From positions 1 through 8,053 of the forward strand of contig CAYWRA010000110.1 of NCBI GenBank assembly GCA_964460305.1: a stretch of 8,053 nt of DNA, written 5' to 3'. The position numbers and the translations under genes were made by a program. This DNA is from JAPLCX01 sp964460305 (lineage in GTDB: Bacteria; Auribacterota; Tritonobacteria; UBA1439). Of this stretch, positions 1 to 5,194 are shown in pieces. The notes below the pieces were generated by a model. That model had not been told where the DNA came from. It ran no database searches and was given only the letters and a program-made list of their open reading frames with translations. Numbering within the stretch: position 1 is the first letter of the stretch; each line of letters begins with the position of its first letter.

Positions 1-15
1 ACCCGGCGGCTAGGC

Positions 16-52
16 GGGTGGCGGGGGGGGTGGGGGGTGGTGGGGCGGGGGG
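16..52 (+). repeat. G-rich low-complexity tract, G-quadruplex-like
   Basis: Four uninterrupted G runs (23-30, 32-37, 42-45, 47-52) are separated by one- to four-base loops on the plus strand, preceded by a shorter GGG at 16-18. This satisfies the usual G-quadruplex pattern. It lies about 45 bases upstream of the first gene. A run of nine C at 6652-6660, followed by a GTCACACCC/CACGCCCATCGCC stretch, resembles the reverse complement of the G-run plus GTGACGGCGAT stretch here, so both may belong to one dispersed repeat type. Runs like these are also prone to sequencing or assembly errors. Confidence 0.6.
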
Positions 53-74
53 CGTGACGGCGATAGGGTGAATA

Positions 75-92
75 CAATCCCAAATCCCAATA
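75..92 (+). repeat. CCCAAATC-type dispersed repeat, copy 1
   Basis: The stretch holds a tandem of CAAATCCC-like units. Related stretches on the opposite strand lie at 1597-1619 and 6695-6716. All three sit just upstream of a plus-strand gene start (5, about 28 and about 65 bases away). They look like short dispersed intergenic repeats; no function can be read from them. Confidence 0.4.
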
Positions 93-96
93 AGAG

Positions 97-357
97 ATGA
101 AAGACAAAGGCTTTCTCAAACGGCTTCTCCTCGGTCTCGGGTTTGACTGCAAGGATGGAATCTGGCGTGTCACCCGCGGGAGCAACTTCCATCTCTTCGG
201 CGGATCTGAGGACACGCATGAGGAGATGCAGGAAAAGGCGATCAAGATGAACGAGGAGCTTCAGAAGAGAAAGAAGACCCTCGATTCGATTTCCGAGGAG
301 GAGTTTGGAGAGATTGCGGAGCGCATTGAGCTGTTCAAAATGGGAAAGAACGGCTAA
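97..357 (+). CDS. small conserved-looking hypothetical protein
   Basis: An 86-residue protein that I cannot assign to a named family. The N-terminal third mixes short basic, hydrophobic and aromatic segments (FLKRLLLGLGFD, then DGIWRVTRG and NFHLFGG). The C-terminal half is strongly charged and predicted helical (EEMQEKAIKMNEELQKRKK, then SEEEFGEIAERIELF). There is no signal peptide, membrane segment or cysteine motif, so it is probably a small cytoplasmic protein. The start at 97 has only a weak AAGAG just upstream, and the preceding bases belong to a dispersed repeat. The stop is two bases before the folE start, which implies co-transcription and probably coupled translation. Coding status is supported by this tight spacing and the protein-like composition. 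A role connected to pteridine synthesis would be inference from context only. Confidence 0.75.
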   Translation: MKDKGFLKRLLLGLGFDCKDGIWRVTRGSNFHLFGGSEDTHEEMQEKAIKMNEELQKRKKTLDSISEEEFGEIAERIELFKMGKNG

Positions 358-359
358 CC

Positions 360-908
360 ATGAAGGAACTACTCAGAGAGTGGCTCGTTTCGATCGGGGA
401 GGACCCCGACCGCGAGGGGCTTCGCAGGACGCCCGAGCGTCTGCGCGAGGCGTGGTCGTTCCTCACGAGCGGCTACAGGGAGAACATAGAAGACATTCTC
501 AAAGCGGATATCAGCGCGGACATTTGTGATGAAATGGTGGTCCTCAAAGACATCGAGTTGCTCAGTGTCTGCGAGCACCATTTCCTGCCCTTTTACGGCC
601 GATGCCACATCGCCTATCTCCCCGACCGGGCGATGGTCGGCCTTGGAAAGATCGCAAGGGTCGTGGATGCATATTCACGGCGCCTGCAAATACAGGAGCG
701 TCTCACCACGCAGATTGCGGAGTCCATCCAGAACTACCTTAAGCCCAAGGGGGTGGGGGTGGTGATCGAGGCCCACCATCTCTGTATGGCGCTCAAGGGC
801 GTGGAAAAACAGCACTGCCGGGCCGTGACCTCCGCCATGCGCGGCTGTTTCCGCAGCCGGCAGGAAACCAGGATGGAGTTCCTGGACCTGATCGGGATGA
901 AGGGATGA
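360..908 (+). CDS. folE: GTP cyclohydrolase I
   Basis: This enzyme converts GTP to 7,8-dihydroneopterin triphosphate and formate, the entry step to folate and a source of other pteridines and deazapurines. The 182-residue length is typical of the type I bacterial enzyme. The family signatures are present: PDREGLRRTPERLREAW near residues 16-32, the CEHHFLPFYG block (71-80), GLGKIARVVDAYSRRLQIQERLT (94-116) and the EAHHLCM block (137-143). By alignment with the E. coli enzyme the zinc ligands are Cys71, His74 and Cys142, with catalytic His73 and His140, so it should be an active zinc-dependent enzyme. The ATG lies two bases after the upstream stop codon with no strong ribosome site of its own, suggesting translational coupling. 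A long inverted repeat begins ten bases after the stop codon. Confidence 0.97.
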   Translation: MKELLREWLVSIGEDPDREGLRRTPERLREAWSFLTSGYRENIEDILKADISADICDEMVVLKDIELLSVCEHHFLPFYGRCHIAYLPDRAMVGLGKIARVVDAYSRRLQIQERLTTQIAESIQNYLKPKGVGVVIEAHHLCMALKGVEKQHCRAVTSAMRGCFRSRQETRMEFLDLIGMKG

Positions 909-917
909 GCATAAATC

Positions 918-997
918 AAATGACAAATACCAAATGACAAATGGCAAAACGTATAACGTCGAGGGTTTTGTCATTTGAATTTTGTCATTTGTCATTT
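918..997. repeat. long inverted repeat, CAAATGACAAATACC family, copy 1
   Basis: Two 32-base arms (918-949 and 966-997) are reverse complements with six mismatches around a 16-base loop. The arms are built from reiterated CAAATGACAAATACC-like units. A homologous element at 5328-5391 lies in the opposite orientation and shares the arm sequence and the loop-proximal AAAACGTATAA. The element fills the folE-cutA gap and could form a hairpin in the transcript. It has the character of a small non-autonomous or REP-like repeat. It contains no gene, although ATG codons inside it could mislead start prediction for cutA. Confidence 0.8.
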
Positions 998-1018
998 CCC
1001 ATGGGCCTTGTGGTTGAT

Positions 1019-1417
1019 ATGAAACCTAAGCCTGATCAATACCTGATGGTCTTCATGACCTGCGATAAGAAGTCGGTGGCATCAGCGATCGCGAAGGAGC
1101 TTCTCAGGACGAGGAACGCCGCGTGTGTCAGCATCTATCCGCGGGGAGATTCTCTGTATTGGTGGAAAGGCGTCATGGAGAGGTCTCGGGAGTATCTCGT
1201 GATTGCAAAGACCAGGATCTCCTCTCTCAAGGAATTTATCACTGCGGTTAAGAGGATCCATAGCTATGACGTCCCCGAGATCGTCGCCATACCCATTGTC
1301 GGCGGGAACCGGGATTATCTTCGATGGCTGGACAGGGAAGTAGGTCGAATTCCTCCACGGAGACACGCCCCAAAAGGGCCCCTTTCCCGAAGGGATCCCT
1401 TTGAGAGGGTACAGTAA
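1019..1417 (+). CDS. cutA: CutA-type divalent cation tolerance protein
   Basis: CutA1 proteins are small trimeric cytoplasmic proteins linked to copper and divalent-cation tolerance; the exact molecular role is debated. The family pattern runs through the protein: MVFMTCDKKSVASAIAKELL near the start, then NAACVSIYP, DSLYWWKG, EYLVIAKT, a helix ending IHSYDVPEIVAIPI, and DYLRWLDREV. I chose ATG 1019 because it leaves only a few residues before the first beta strand. ATG 1001 is possible and ATG 941 lies inside a repeat. Neither 1001 nor 1019 has a clear ribosome site. The family normally ends near the WLDREV helix (about residue 108). Here another 24 residues (rich in R and P) are encoded largely by a palindromic repeat, so the natural stop appears to have been overrun by repeat sequence. 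Confidence 0.9.
   Translation: MKPKPDQYLMVFMTCDKKSVASAIAKELLRTRNAACVSIYPRGDSLYWWKGVMERSREYLVIAKTRISSLKEFITAVKRIHSYDVPEIVAIPIVGGNRDYLRWLDREVGRIPPRRHAPKGPLSRRDPFERVQ
1369..1403. repeat. GAAGGG/CCCTTC palindromic repeat, copy 1 (inside the cutA 3' end)
   Basis: A GC-rich block containing two near-palindromes, AAAAGGGCCCCTTT and the perfect AAGGGATCCCTT (1390-1401). Related palindromes occur at 2804-2817 and 3351-3370. This copy is translated as the C-terminal tail of CutA, giving residues such as PKGP and RRDPFER. Confidence 0.65.
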
Positions 1418-1581
1418 AACCACAGAGTGCACAGAGAAATAATCACTGAGGACACAGAGATTTACTACAGCAAAAACAGCTTCTGGTTCCTTGGAATAGA
1501 AATCCGTGTTCATCTGGTTATAACTGAATTTGGGGTTATCTCTCTGTGTTCTCTGTGCCTTCTCTGTGGCCTCTGTGGTTA
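1418..1581. repeat. CACAGAG-type inverted repeat element
   Basis: The left arm (1418-1461) and right arm (1538-1581) are imperfect reverse complements built from reiterated CACAGAG/CTCTGTG units. The left arm begins immediately after the cutA stop codon. The 76-base centre has no recognisable coding content. The element fills most of the gap before the next gene. From general knowledge, CCACAGAG-rich inverted repeats are dispersed in many environmental bacterial genomes; their origin is unclear to me. It could act as a transcript-end hairpin for cutA, but there is no clear T tract. Confidence 0.75.
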
Positions 1582-1596
1582 CACATTAATATAATA

Positions 1597-1619
1597 TTGG
1601 GATTTGGATTTTGGGTTTG
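1597..1619 (-). repeat. CCCAAATC-type dispersed repeat, copy 2
   Basis: TTGGGATTTGGATTTTGGG-like sequence, the reverse complement type of the stretch at 75-92. It lies just upstream of the ribosome site of the NifU-like gene. Confidence 0.35.
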
Positions 1620-1632
1620 TCCGCCGGCAGGC

Positions 1633-1638
1633 AGGAGG
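1633..1638 (+). promoter_or_regulatory. strong ribosome binding site fixing the NifU-like start
   Basis: AGGAGG lies eight bases before ATG 1647. This selects that codon over the in-frame ATG at 1611, which has no ribosome site and would add 12 non-family residues. Confidence 0.8.
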
Positions 1639-1646
1639 AGAAAACA

Positions 1647-1871
1647 ATGCGCGAAAAGATAGAGAAGGTGCTCAGCGAAGAGGTGACGCCGATGCTCGCG
1701 AGCCATGGCGGGAGCGCGGAGCTCGTTGAGCTCACGGAGGACGGCGTGGTGAAGGTGAGGTTGTCGGGGGCATGCGCCGGCTGCCCCGGCGCCCGGATGA
1801 CGCTGGCCCATGTTGTGGAAAGCGCAATCAGGGCCAAGGTTCCGGAAGTGAAAAGGGTGGAGGCGGTATAG
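1647..1871 (+). CDS. NifU C-terminal-domain (Nfu-like) Fe-S scaffold protein
   Basis: A 74-residue stand-alone NifU C-terminal domain, a family that assembles or carries a labile iron-sulfur cluster on a CxxC pair for delivery to apo-proteins. The pattern is clear: a first helix, then LASHGGSAELVEL (about 17-29), a beta hairpin VVKVRLSGAC, and the ligand motif C43-AG-C46 followed by PGARMTL and a helix ending VPEVKRVEAV. The length matches single-domain family members, so no other NifU domain has been lost. A strong AGGAGG sets the start. The downstream E1-like gene is on the same strand after 47 bases, consistent with one transcript. It may serve general Fe-S maturation or a sulfur-transfer route shared with that neighbour; the first is better supported by the family. 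Confidence 0.92.
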   Translation: MREKIEKVLSEEVTPMLASHGGSAELVELTEDGVVKVRLSGACAGCPGARMTLAHVVESAIRAKVPEVKRVEAV

Positions 1872-1883
1872 CCGGCGATATCT

Positions 1884-1905
1884 GCATCCGCGAAGCGCGG
1901 GATGC
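1884..1905 (+). other. intergenic hairpin between the NifU-like and E1-like genes
   Basis: GCATCC pairs with GGATGC and GCG with CGC, giving nine pairs with one bulged G and a three-base AAG loop. It ends 13 bases before the downstream ATG and overlaps nothing else. There is no T tract, so it is more likely an RNA-processing, attenuation or incidental structure than a terminator. Confidence 0.4.
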
Positions 1906-1918
1906 GTAAAGGATAGGC

Positions 1919-2788
1919 ATGGGAGCAAAGGCGTCTCTCCTAAAGAAGATCAACGACGCGGTCGAGCTCGGGATTGCCCCGTCCGGGAAGGAATACCGCG
2001 GCATTTCCCACGGCGCCGTCGAAGCGATATCCTCCGCAACGGGGGCCAGTGCGAGAGAGGTTGAGATCGCCGCGCTTGAGGTAGGGGTCATTCCCCGAAG
2101 GTACCTGCGCAACGTCGGGAGCCTGGGGATAGAGGGGCAATTGAAGCTGCGTCGGGCGCGGGTGTCGGTTATAGGCGCCGGCGGGCTCGGCGGAACCGTA
2201 ATCGAGCTGCTTGCCAGGCTCGGTATCGGGGCGCTGGTGGTGATCGACGGAGATACGTTCACCGAGGATAATCTCAATCGGCAACTTCTCTGTACAGAAG
2301 AGTGGGTTGGCAAGAGCAAGGTAGAAGCGGCCCGGCAACGCGTCGCACAGGTGAATGCCGCGGTGGAGGTGGACGCCCATCACATCTCCATCAAGCCGGA
2401 TAACGTCGATTCCCTCATCAAAGGGTGCTGTTTGGTGGTCGATGCGCTGGACAGCATTCCCGTACGCCTTATCCTGCAGGAGGCCGCATCCAGGTGTGCT
2501 GTGCCTTTTGTCCACGGCGCGGTGGCCGGATTCATAGGGGAGATCATGACGGTGCTTCCCGGAGATAAGGGGCTCGCGGCCTTCTATGGGGATAGCCCGC
2601 GCGTTCCATGCAGCGGTATCGAGATTGAGCTTGGCACCCCCACACCGACACCCGCGGTCACGGCCGCCCTTCAGGCCATGGAAGTGGTGAAGCTGATTAC
2701 GGGAAGGGGAGAGATCGTCCGGAATAAGCTCCTTTACCTAGATCTCGATAGGGGCGCAGTTTCGGAGATCGATCTTTGCCGTTCGTAG
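1919..2788 (+). CDS. HesA/MoeB/ThiF family E1-like adenylating enzyme
   Basis: This family adenylates the C-terminal glycine of a ubiquitin-fold sulfur carrier (ThiS or MoaD type) for thiamine, molybdopterin/tungstopterin or related sulfur chemistry. The 289 residues comprise an N-terminal helical extension of about 80 residues (ending PRRYLRNVGSLGIEGQLKLRRA) and a Rossmann domain. The domain carries the nucleotide motif GAGGLGG (86-92), the acidic end of strand two (D110), the NLNRQ block (118-122), K132/K134, and the VVDALDS segment with D175 and D178. A late TPTPTPAVTAALQAMEVVKLITG block matches the crossover helix of the family. The paired CxxC zinc motifs of E. coli MoeB are absent; only isolated cysteines (such as C193 and C231) remain. 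No carrier protein is encoded in the window, so the pathway is uncertain. ATG 1919 follows a modest AAAGGA five bases away. Confidence 0.9.
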   Translation: MGAKASLLKKINDAVELGIAPSGKEYRGISHGAVEAISSATGASAREVEIAALEVGVIPRRYLRNVGSLGIEGQLKLRRARVSVIGAGGLGGTVIELLARLGIGALVVIDGDTFTEDNLNRQLLCTEEWVGKSKVEAARQRVAQVNAAVEVDAHHISIKPDNVDSLIKGCCLVVDALDSIPVRLILQEAASRCAVPFVHGAVAGFIGEIMTVLPGDKGLAAFYGDSPRVPCSGIEIELGTPTPTPAVTAALQAMEVVKLITGRGEIVRNKLLYLDLDRGAVSEIDLCRS

Positions 2789-2803
2789 CCTGTGCCATCC
2801 CCA

Positions 2804-2817
2804 GAAGGGGCCCCTTC
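2804..2817. repeat. GAAGGG/CCCTTC palindromic repeat, copy 2
   Basis: A perfect 14-base palindrome, GAAGGGGCCCCTTC, 16 bases after the stop of the E1-like gene. It lies between two convergent genes, where a transcription-stop structure could sit, but there is no T tract on either strand. Confidence 0.6.
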
Positions 2818-2904
2818 GAGGCATGGTTGACGGCAGTGGGGCAAGAAGGCGCTACACAGACATGGCAGGAGACGGCGGCAAATCCCCGAGCGCGCGACTT
2901 AAGG

Positions 2905-3090
2905 TCAGCAGGCTACTACCTGAAACGAGTGGCACTCAGCGGGATTGAGCTGCCAGAGGTATTCCACGAAGAGAAAAGTTTCCCCGCAGTTCTCATTAGA
3001 GCACCTTTTCCAGACGAACTTGCGGTTGCCTTCCCTCTTCTCGTCTTCTACTATCAGTTCGCTAAAGCAATACTCGCATATCTCTTTCAT
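2905..3090 (-). CDS. small zinc-ribbon protein
   Basis: A 61-residue protein with two cysteine pairs, C5-x2-C8 and C30-x4-C35, about 21 residues apart with a G following the last ligand, as in a zinc ribbon. The intervening stretch is charged, and the C-terminal part is hydrophobic and aromatic (ETFLFVEYLW). Further cysteines at 53 and 61 are probably not ligands. The minus-strand start is well supported: TAGGAG (3102-3097) lies six bases before the ATG. It stands alone, convergent with the E1-like gene and without a partner, and I cannot name a family or substrate. A nucleic-acid-binding or protein-binding role is only an expectation from the fold. The overlapping 140-codon plus-strand frame (2776-3198) lacks comparable features. 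Confidence 0.7.
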   Translation of the reverse strand: MKEICEYCFSELIVEDEKREGNRKFVWKRCSNENCGETFLFVEYLWQLNPAECHSFQVVAC

Positions 3091-3194
3091 TTCACGCTCC
3101 TACCTATAAGAGAGCAATTTTCATGCCAAAGGCGAAGAAAACGATCCATGCCGCAATATCTTGCTAATGAAAGGGATATGCACCGGGAGAATTG

Positions 3195-3222
3195 TTGACA
3201 AAAAGCTGACTATTTAATTAAT
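3195..3222 (+). promoter_or_regulatory. weak candidate sigma70-like promoter
   Basis: A perfect TTGACA (3195-3200) is followed after 16 bases by ATTAAT (3217-3222), which matches only four of six consensus -10 positions, in an AT-rich patch. No convincing plus-strand gene follows before 3551. It may be chance, or may drive an untranslated RNA ending near the hairpins at 3447-3539. Confidence 0.2.
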
Positions 3223-3350
3223 GAAAAATACTGCTCCTTTTATTGCGGGAGACTGCAAATATTGTAGGAAGGGACTGGGGGAAAATCCCGAGCGGCGAGC
3301 GGGCGAGGGGAGAAACGGTGAAGGGGCGATTTTGAAGCTTCAGAGTCGCC

Positions 3351-3370
3351 CCCGAAGGGGTCCCTTCGGG
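3351..3370. repeat. GAAGGG/CCCTTC palindromic repeat, copy 3
   Basis: CCCGAAGGG and CCCTTCGGG are perfect 9-base reverse complements separated by GT. This is the most symmetric of the three related palindromes in the window (the others are at 1369-1403 and 2804-2817). Confidence 0.65.
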
Positions 3371-3446
3371 AAAGAGATAAAATTCTCACAAAGAGTAAAA
3401 GAGAGAAAGAGGAGAGAATAGCTAACTGCGGGATATTAGCCTGATC

Positions 3447-3476
3447 TATTCATCAACTTTGCTCGGTTGATGAATA
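3447..3476. other. 11-bp perfect hairpin
   Basis: TATTCATCAAC (3447-3457) and GTTGATGAATA (3466-3476) pair perfectly across the loop TTTGCTCG. Neither strand has a T tract after it, so it is not a canonical intrinsic terminator. It could be a structured element or an operator-like inverted repeat. Confidence 0.5.
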
Positions 3477-3516
3477 TCTTACCGTAGCGCAAATAGTTAC
3501 GCAAAACAGCCACATT

Positions 3517-3539
3517 CCGCACCAGACTAGTCGGTGCGG
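3517..3539 (-). terminator. possible terminator hairpin after the TPR gene
   Basis: CCGCACC (3517-3523) pairs with GGTGCGG (3533-3539), and the nine-base centre contains the self-complementary GACTAGTC. It lies 12 bases past the stop of the minus-strand TPR gene, the expected position for a terminator. The following minus-strand sequence (AATGTGGCTGTTTT) is only weakly T-rich, so confidence is modest. Confidence 0.4.
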
Positions 3540-3551
3540 GGCTAGGATGGT

Positions 3552-4931
3552 TCAGCGCTTTTTCCTGCGCTTTTTTCCTCGAACTGGCTTTTCGACGGTG
3601 TCGCTGCGCAGAGCATTTGCGCACTCCTTGTGTTTTCGTGAGTTACCGCGGTCTCCAAGGAGCGAATATGCCTTCGAAAGCATGAGGTGCCCACGCATCT
3701 GCTCTTCCACGTAGCGGGTGCGCGAGCTCTCCAGGGCCTTCTCGCCGACTTCCGCCGCGACGTGGGGCTCATCTTTGAGCAGCGCGATTTCGCCTCGGTT
3801 GATGAGCGCGCGGCTGTTGTCGGGATACAGTTCGAGTATCCTGTTGATAACGGTCTCAGCCCCCGGAAGGTCGCGGGCGGCTATTTTTCTCTCCGCCAGG
3901 GTGATCAGCGCGGTGTATGTGTCGGGCCCCTTCTTCAGGACCTTGGCCATCTCGCGATGCTGGCGGGCGGCTTGTGCCTTTCCGAGCACGCGGGACGCAG
4001 CGGCGGTTACCTCGTGGGCGTGCGCCTGTTCGAAGGAGAAATAGGCCGGCACGCGTGGAAGAGTTTCTTCGCAGAGCGCGAGCGCTGCGCGCGCATCGCC
4101 GCGCGTGAGGGCGAGCTCGGCATAGCCTATTGCGATGCGCGTATTGCCGGGGTAACGCTGGGCGAGGGAGTCGAGTTTTGTTTCGGCCTCATCGGCGCGG
4201 CCCAGCCGCAGGAAGAGCTCGGCGAGGCTGATCGCGCCCTGGAAAGTGCCCTCGATCCGCTTAAAATACTCCTCCGCGCGCCGGAACTCGCCCGAGTCGA
4301 CGAGCGCCCACCCGAGCATCCCTATGAGGTAATCGTCGTCCTTCTTGAACTGGAGCGCCTGTTCATACAATCGCGAGGCCTCGCGCCATTTCCCGATCTT
4401 AATATAGAGTCTCCCCAGGTCTTTACAGCGGCGGTAGCTAGGTCCGAAATCGTCGATCGCCTTGATGAGATTTGCGATACCCCTTTTCAGATCTCGAATC
4501 TTTTCCACCAAGAGGAAGTGGATTCGTTGGTGGCTCAGTTCCTTGAGAGCGCTTTCATTCGGCATCCCTTGATAGAGCTTCACCGCCCGCTCGTACATCC
4601 CGCTCTCTTTGCATATCTTTTCCACTTTCTCGTAGGGAACGGGGTCATCGGGGTAGGCCGCGATGATCGCCTGGTAGAGCCCTAGTGCCTTCTCGACGTC
4701 CCCACTCTCGTGGTATGTCTTAGCGAGATGGCTCTGGAGCGCGGCATCCCCCGGATGCAACTCGAGCGCCTTCGTGAGAACGGCGACCGCGCTCTCATAT
4801 TGCTTATCCTGGCGCATCAATCCAGCGAGCTGTTTGAAGTTGGAAACCCGCTGTGGGTGGTCGGTGATGAGCTGATGCAACTTCTTCTTTTCGGCGGTGT
4901 CGACGTCTTTGAGGAAACTTTTCCGTCTCAT
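3552..4931 (-). CDS. TPR-repeat protein
   Basis: A 459-residue protein made almost entirely of tandem tetratricopeptide-like helical pairs. Examples are YESAVAVLTKALELHPGD, DVEKALGLYQAIIAAYPDD, KWREASRLYEQALQFKKDD, EFRRAEEYFKRI and LPGAETVINRILELYPDN. There is no signal peptide or membrane segment, so it is probably a cytoplasmic scaffold or adaptor; no enzymatic domain is visible. It ends in a very basic tail (RGKKRRKKR) that could contact nucleic acid or membrane surface. The start overlaps the upstream fmdB-like stop as TAATG with no purine-rich ribosome site, so translation is likely coupled. The frame stays open up to 5174, but that extension only reads the fmdB-like gene out of frame and gives arginine/glutamine-rich sequence without TPR character. 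Partners are unknown. Confidence 0.88.
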   Translation of the reverse strand: MRRKSFLKDVDTAEKKKLHQLITDHPQRVSNFKQLAGLMRQDKQYESAVAVLTKALELHPGDAALQSHLAKTYHESGDVEKALGLYQAIIAAYPDDPVPYEKVEKICKESGMYERAVKLYQGMPNESALKELSHQRIHFLLVEKIRDLKRGIANLIKAIDDFGPSYRRCKDLGRLYIKIGKWREASRLYEQALQFKKDDDYLIGMLGWALVDSGEFRRAEEYFKRIEGTFQGAISLAELFLRLGRADEAETKLDSLAQRYPGNTRIAIGYAELALTRGDARAALALCEETLPRVPAYFSFEQAHAHEVTAAASRVLGKAQAARQHREMAKVLKKGPDTYTALITLAERKIAARDLPGAETVINRILELYPDNSRALINRGEIALLKDEPHVAAEVGEKALESSRTRYVEEQMRGHLMLSKAYSLLGDRGNSRKHKECANALRSDTVEKPVRGKKRRKKR

Positions 4932-5194
4932 TAAGTGGTGGGAGTGGATTTGCCGGCGTCTTTCTTGGCGCCGGCGTTTGCCTTGTCTTTTTTCTCCGCC
5001 TCGCGGTAGCCCTTGCTGCGGTAATCCGTAGCGTAGAAACCCGATCCCTTGAAGATTATCCCGGCCCCCGCGCTGATCAACCGCTGGAGCTTGCCTTGGC
5101 ACTCGGGGCACACTTTCAGCGGCGGAGCGCTGATGGGTTGGAAGCGCTCGAGACGGCTTCCGCACTTTTGACATTCGTACTCGTATGTGGGCAT
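4931..5194 (-). CDS. FmdB-family zinc-ribbon protein
   Basis: An 87-residue member of the FmdB-type putative regulatory proteins. It begins with the diagnostic MPTYEYECQKCG and has two knuckles, C8-x2-C11 and C29-x2-C32, which bind zinc. The family block GAGIIFKGSGFYATDYR follows, then a low-complexity, lysine- and alanine-rich tail. The family was named from a formamidase operon regulator, but the function of most members is unknown; DNA or RNA contact is assumed rather than shown. The last base of its stop codon is shared with the ATG of the TPR gene. The ribosome site is weak. Its first codons and upstream region are duplicated 88 bases upstream in decayed form (5251-5320), in which the start codon reads ATA. 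Confidence 0.92.
   Translation of the reverse strand: MPTYEYECQKCGSRLERFQPISAPPLKVCPECQGKLQRLISAGAGIIFKGSGFYATDYRSKGYREAEKKDKANAGAKKDAGKSTPTT

Larger units (their letters stand above)
3091..3551. other. 461-base intergenic region without a convincing gene
   Basis: Between the divergently placed stop and start of two minus-strand genes I see an AT-rich patch (about 3195-3235), a palindromic repeat (3351-3370), a purine-rich stretch (3380-3420) and two hairpins (3447-3476, 3517-3539). The only plus-strand frame of any length (3221-3421) is built partly from the palindrome and a run of basic residues, and it has no ribosome site. I consider the region non-coding. Confidence 0.55.

Noticed and set aside
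941..1018. N-terminal extension of CutA from ATG 941 or 1001
   Set aside because: ATG 941 and most of the extension lie in the inverted repeat at 918-997 and encode nothing family-like. ATG 1001 is possible but has no ribosome site and adds six residues before the usual start.
1418..1581. Intrinsic terminator of cutA
   Set aside because: The arms could pair, but the loop is 76 bases and no T tract follows. It is better described as a dispersed inverted repeat.
2776..3198. 140-codon plus-strand frame
   Set aside because: It begins inside the end of the E1-like gene, runs through a palindromic repeat and has no ribosome site or domain character. The opposite-strand zinc-ribbon gene explains the open frame better.
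3221..3421. 66-codon plus-strand frame
   Set aside because: It has a low-complexity basic composition, is partly encoded by a palindromic repeat and has no ribosome site. The two cysteines near its start are not a convincing motif.
3687..4685. 332-codon plus-strand frame opposite the TPR gene
   Set aside because: It mirrors a GC-rich gene on the other strand. The minus-strand product has clear repeated TPR helices, whereas this one has no recognisable domain or ribosome site.
4932..5174. 81-residue N-terminal extension of the TPR protein
   Set aside because: It reads the fmdB-like gene out of frame, giving arginine/glutamine-rich sequence without TPR character. The TAATG overlap gives a natural start at 4931.
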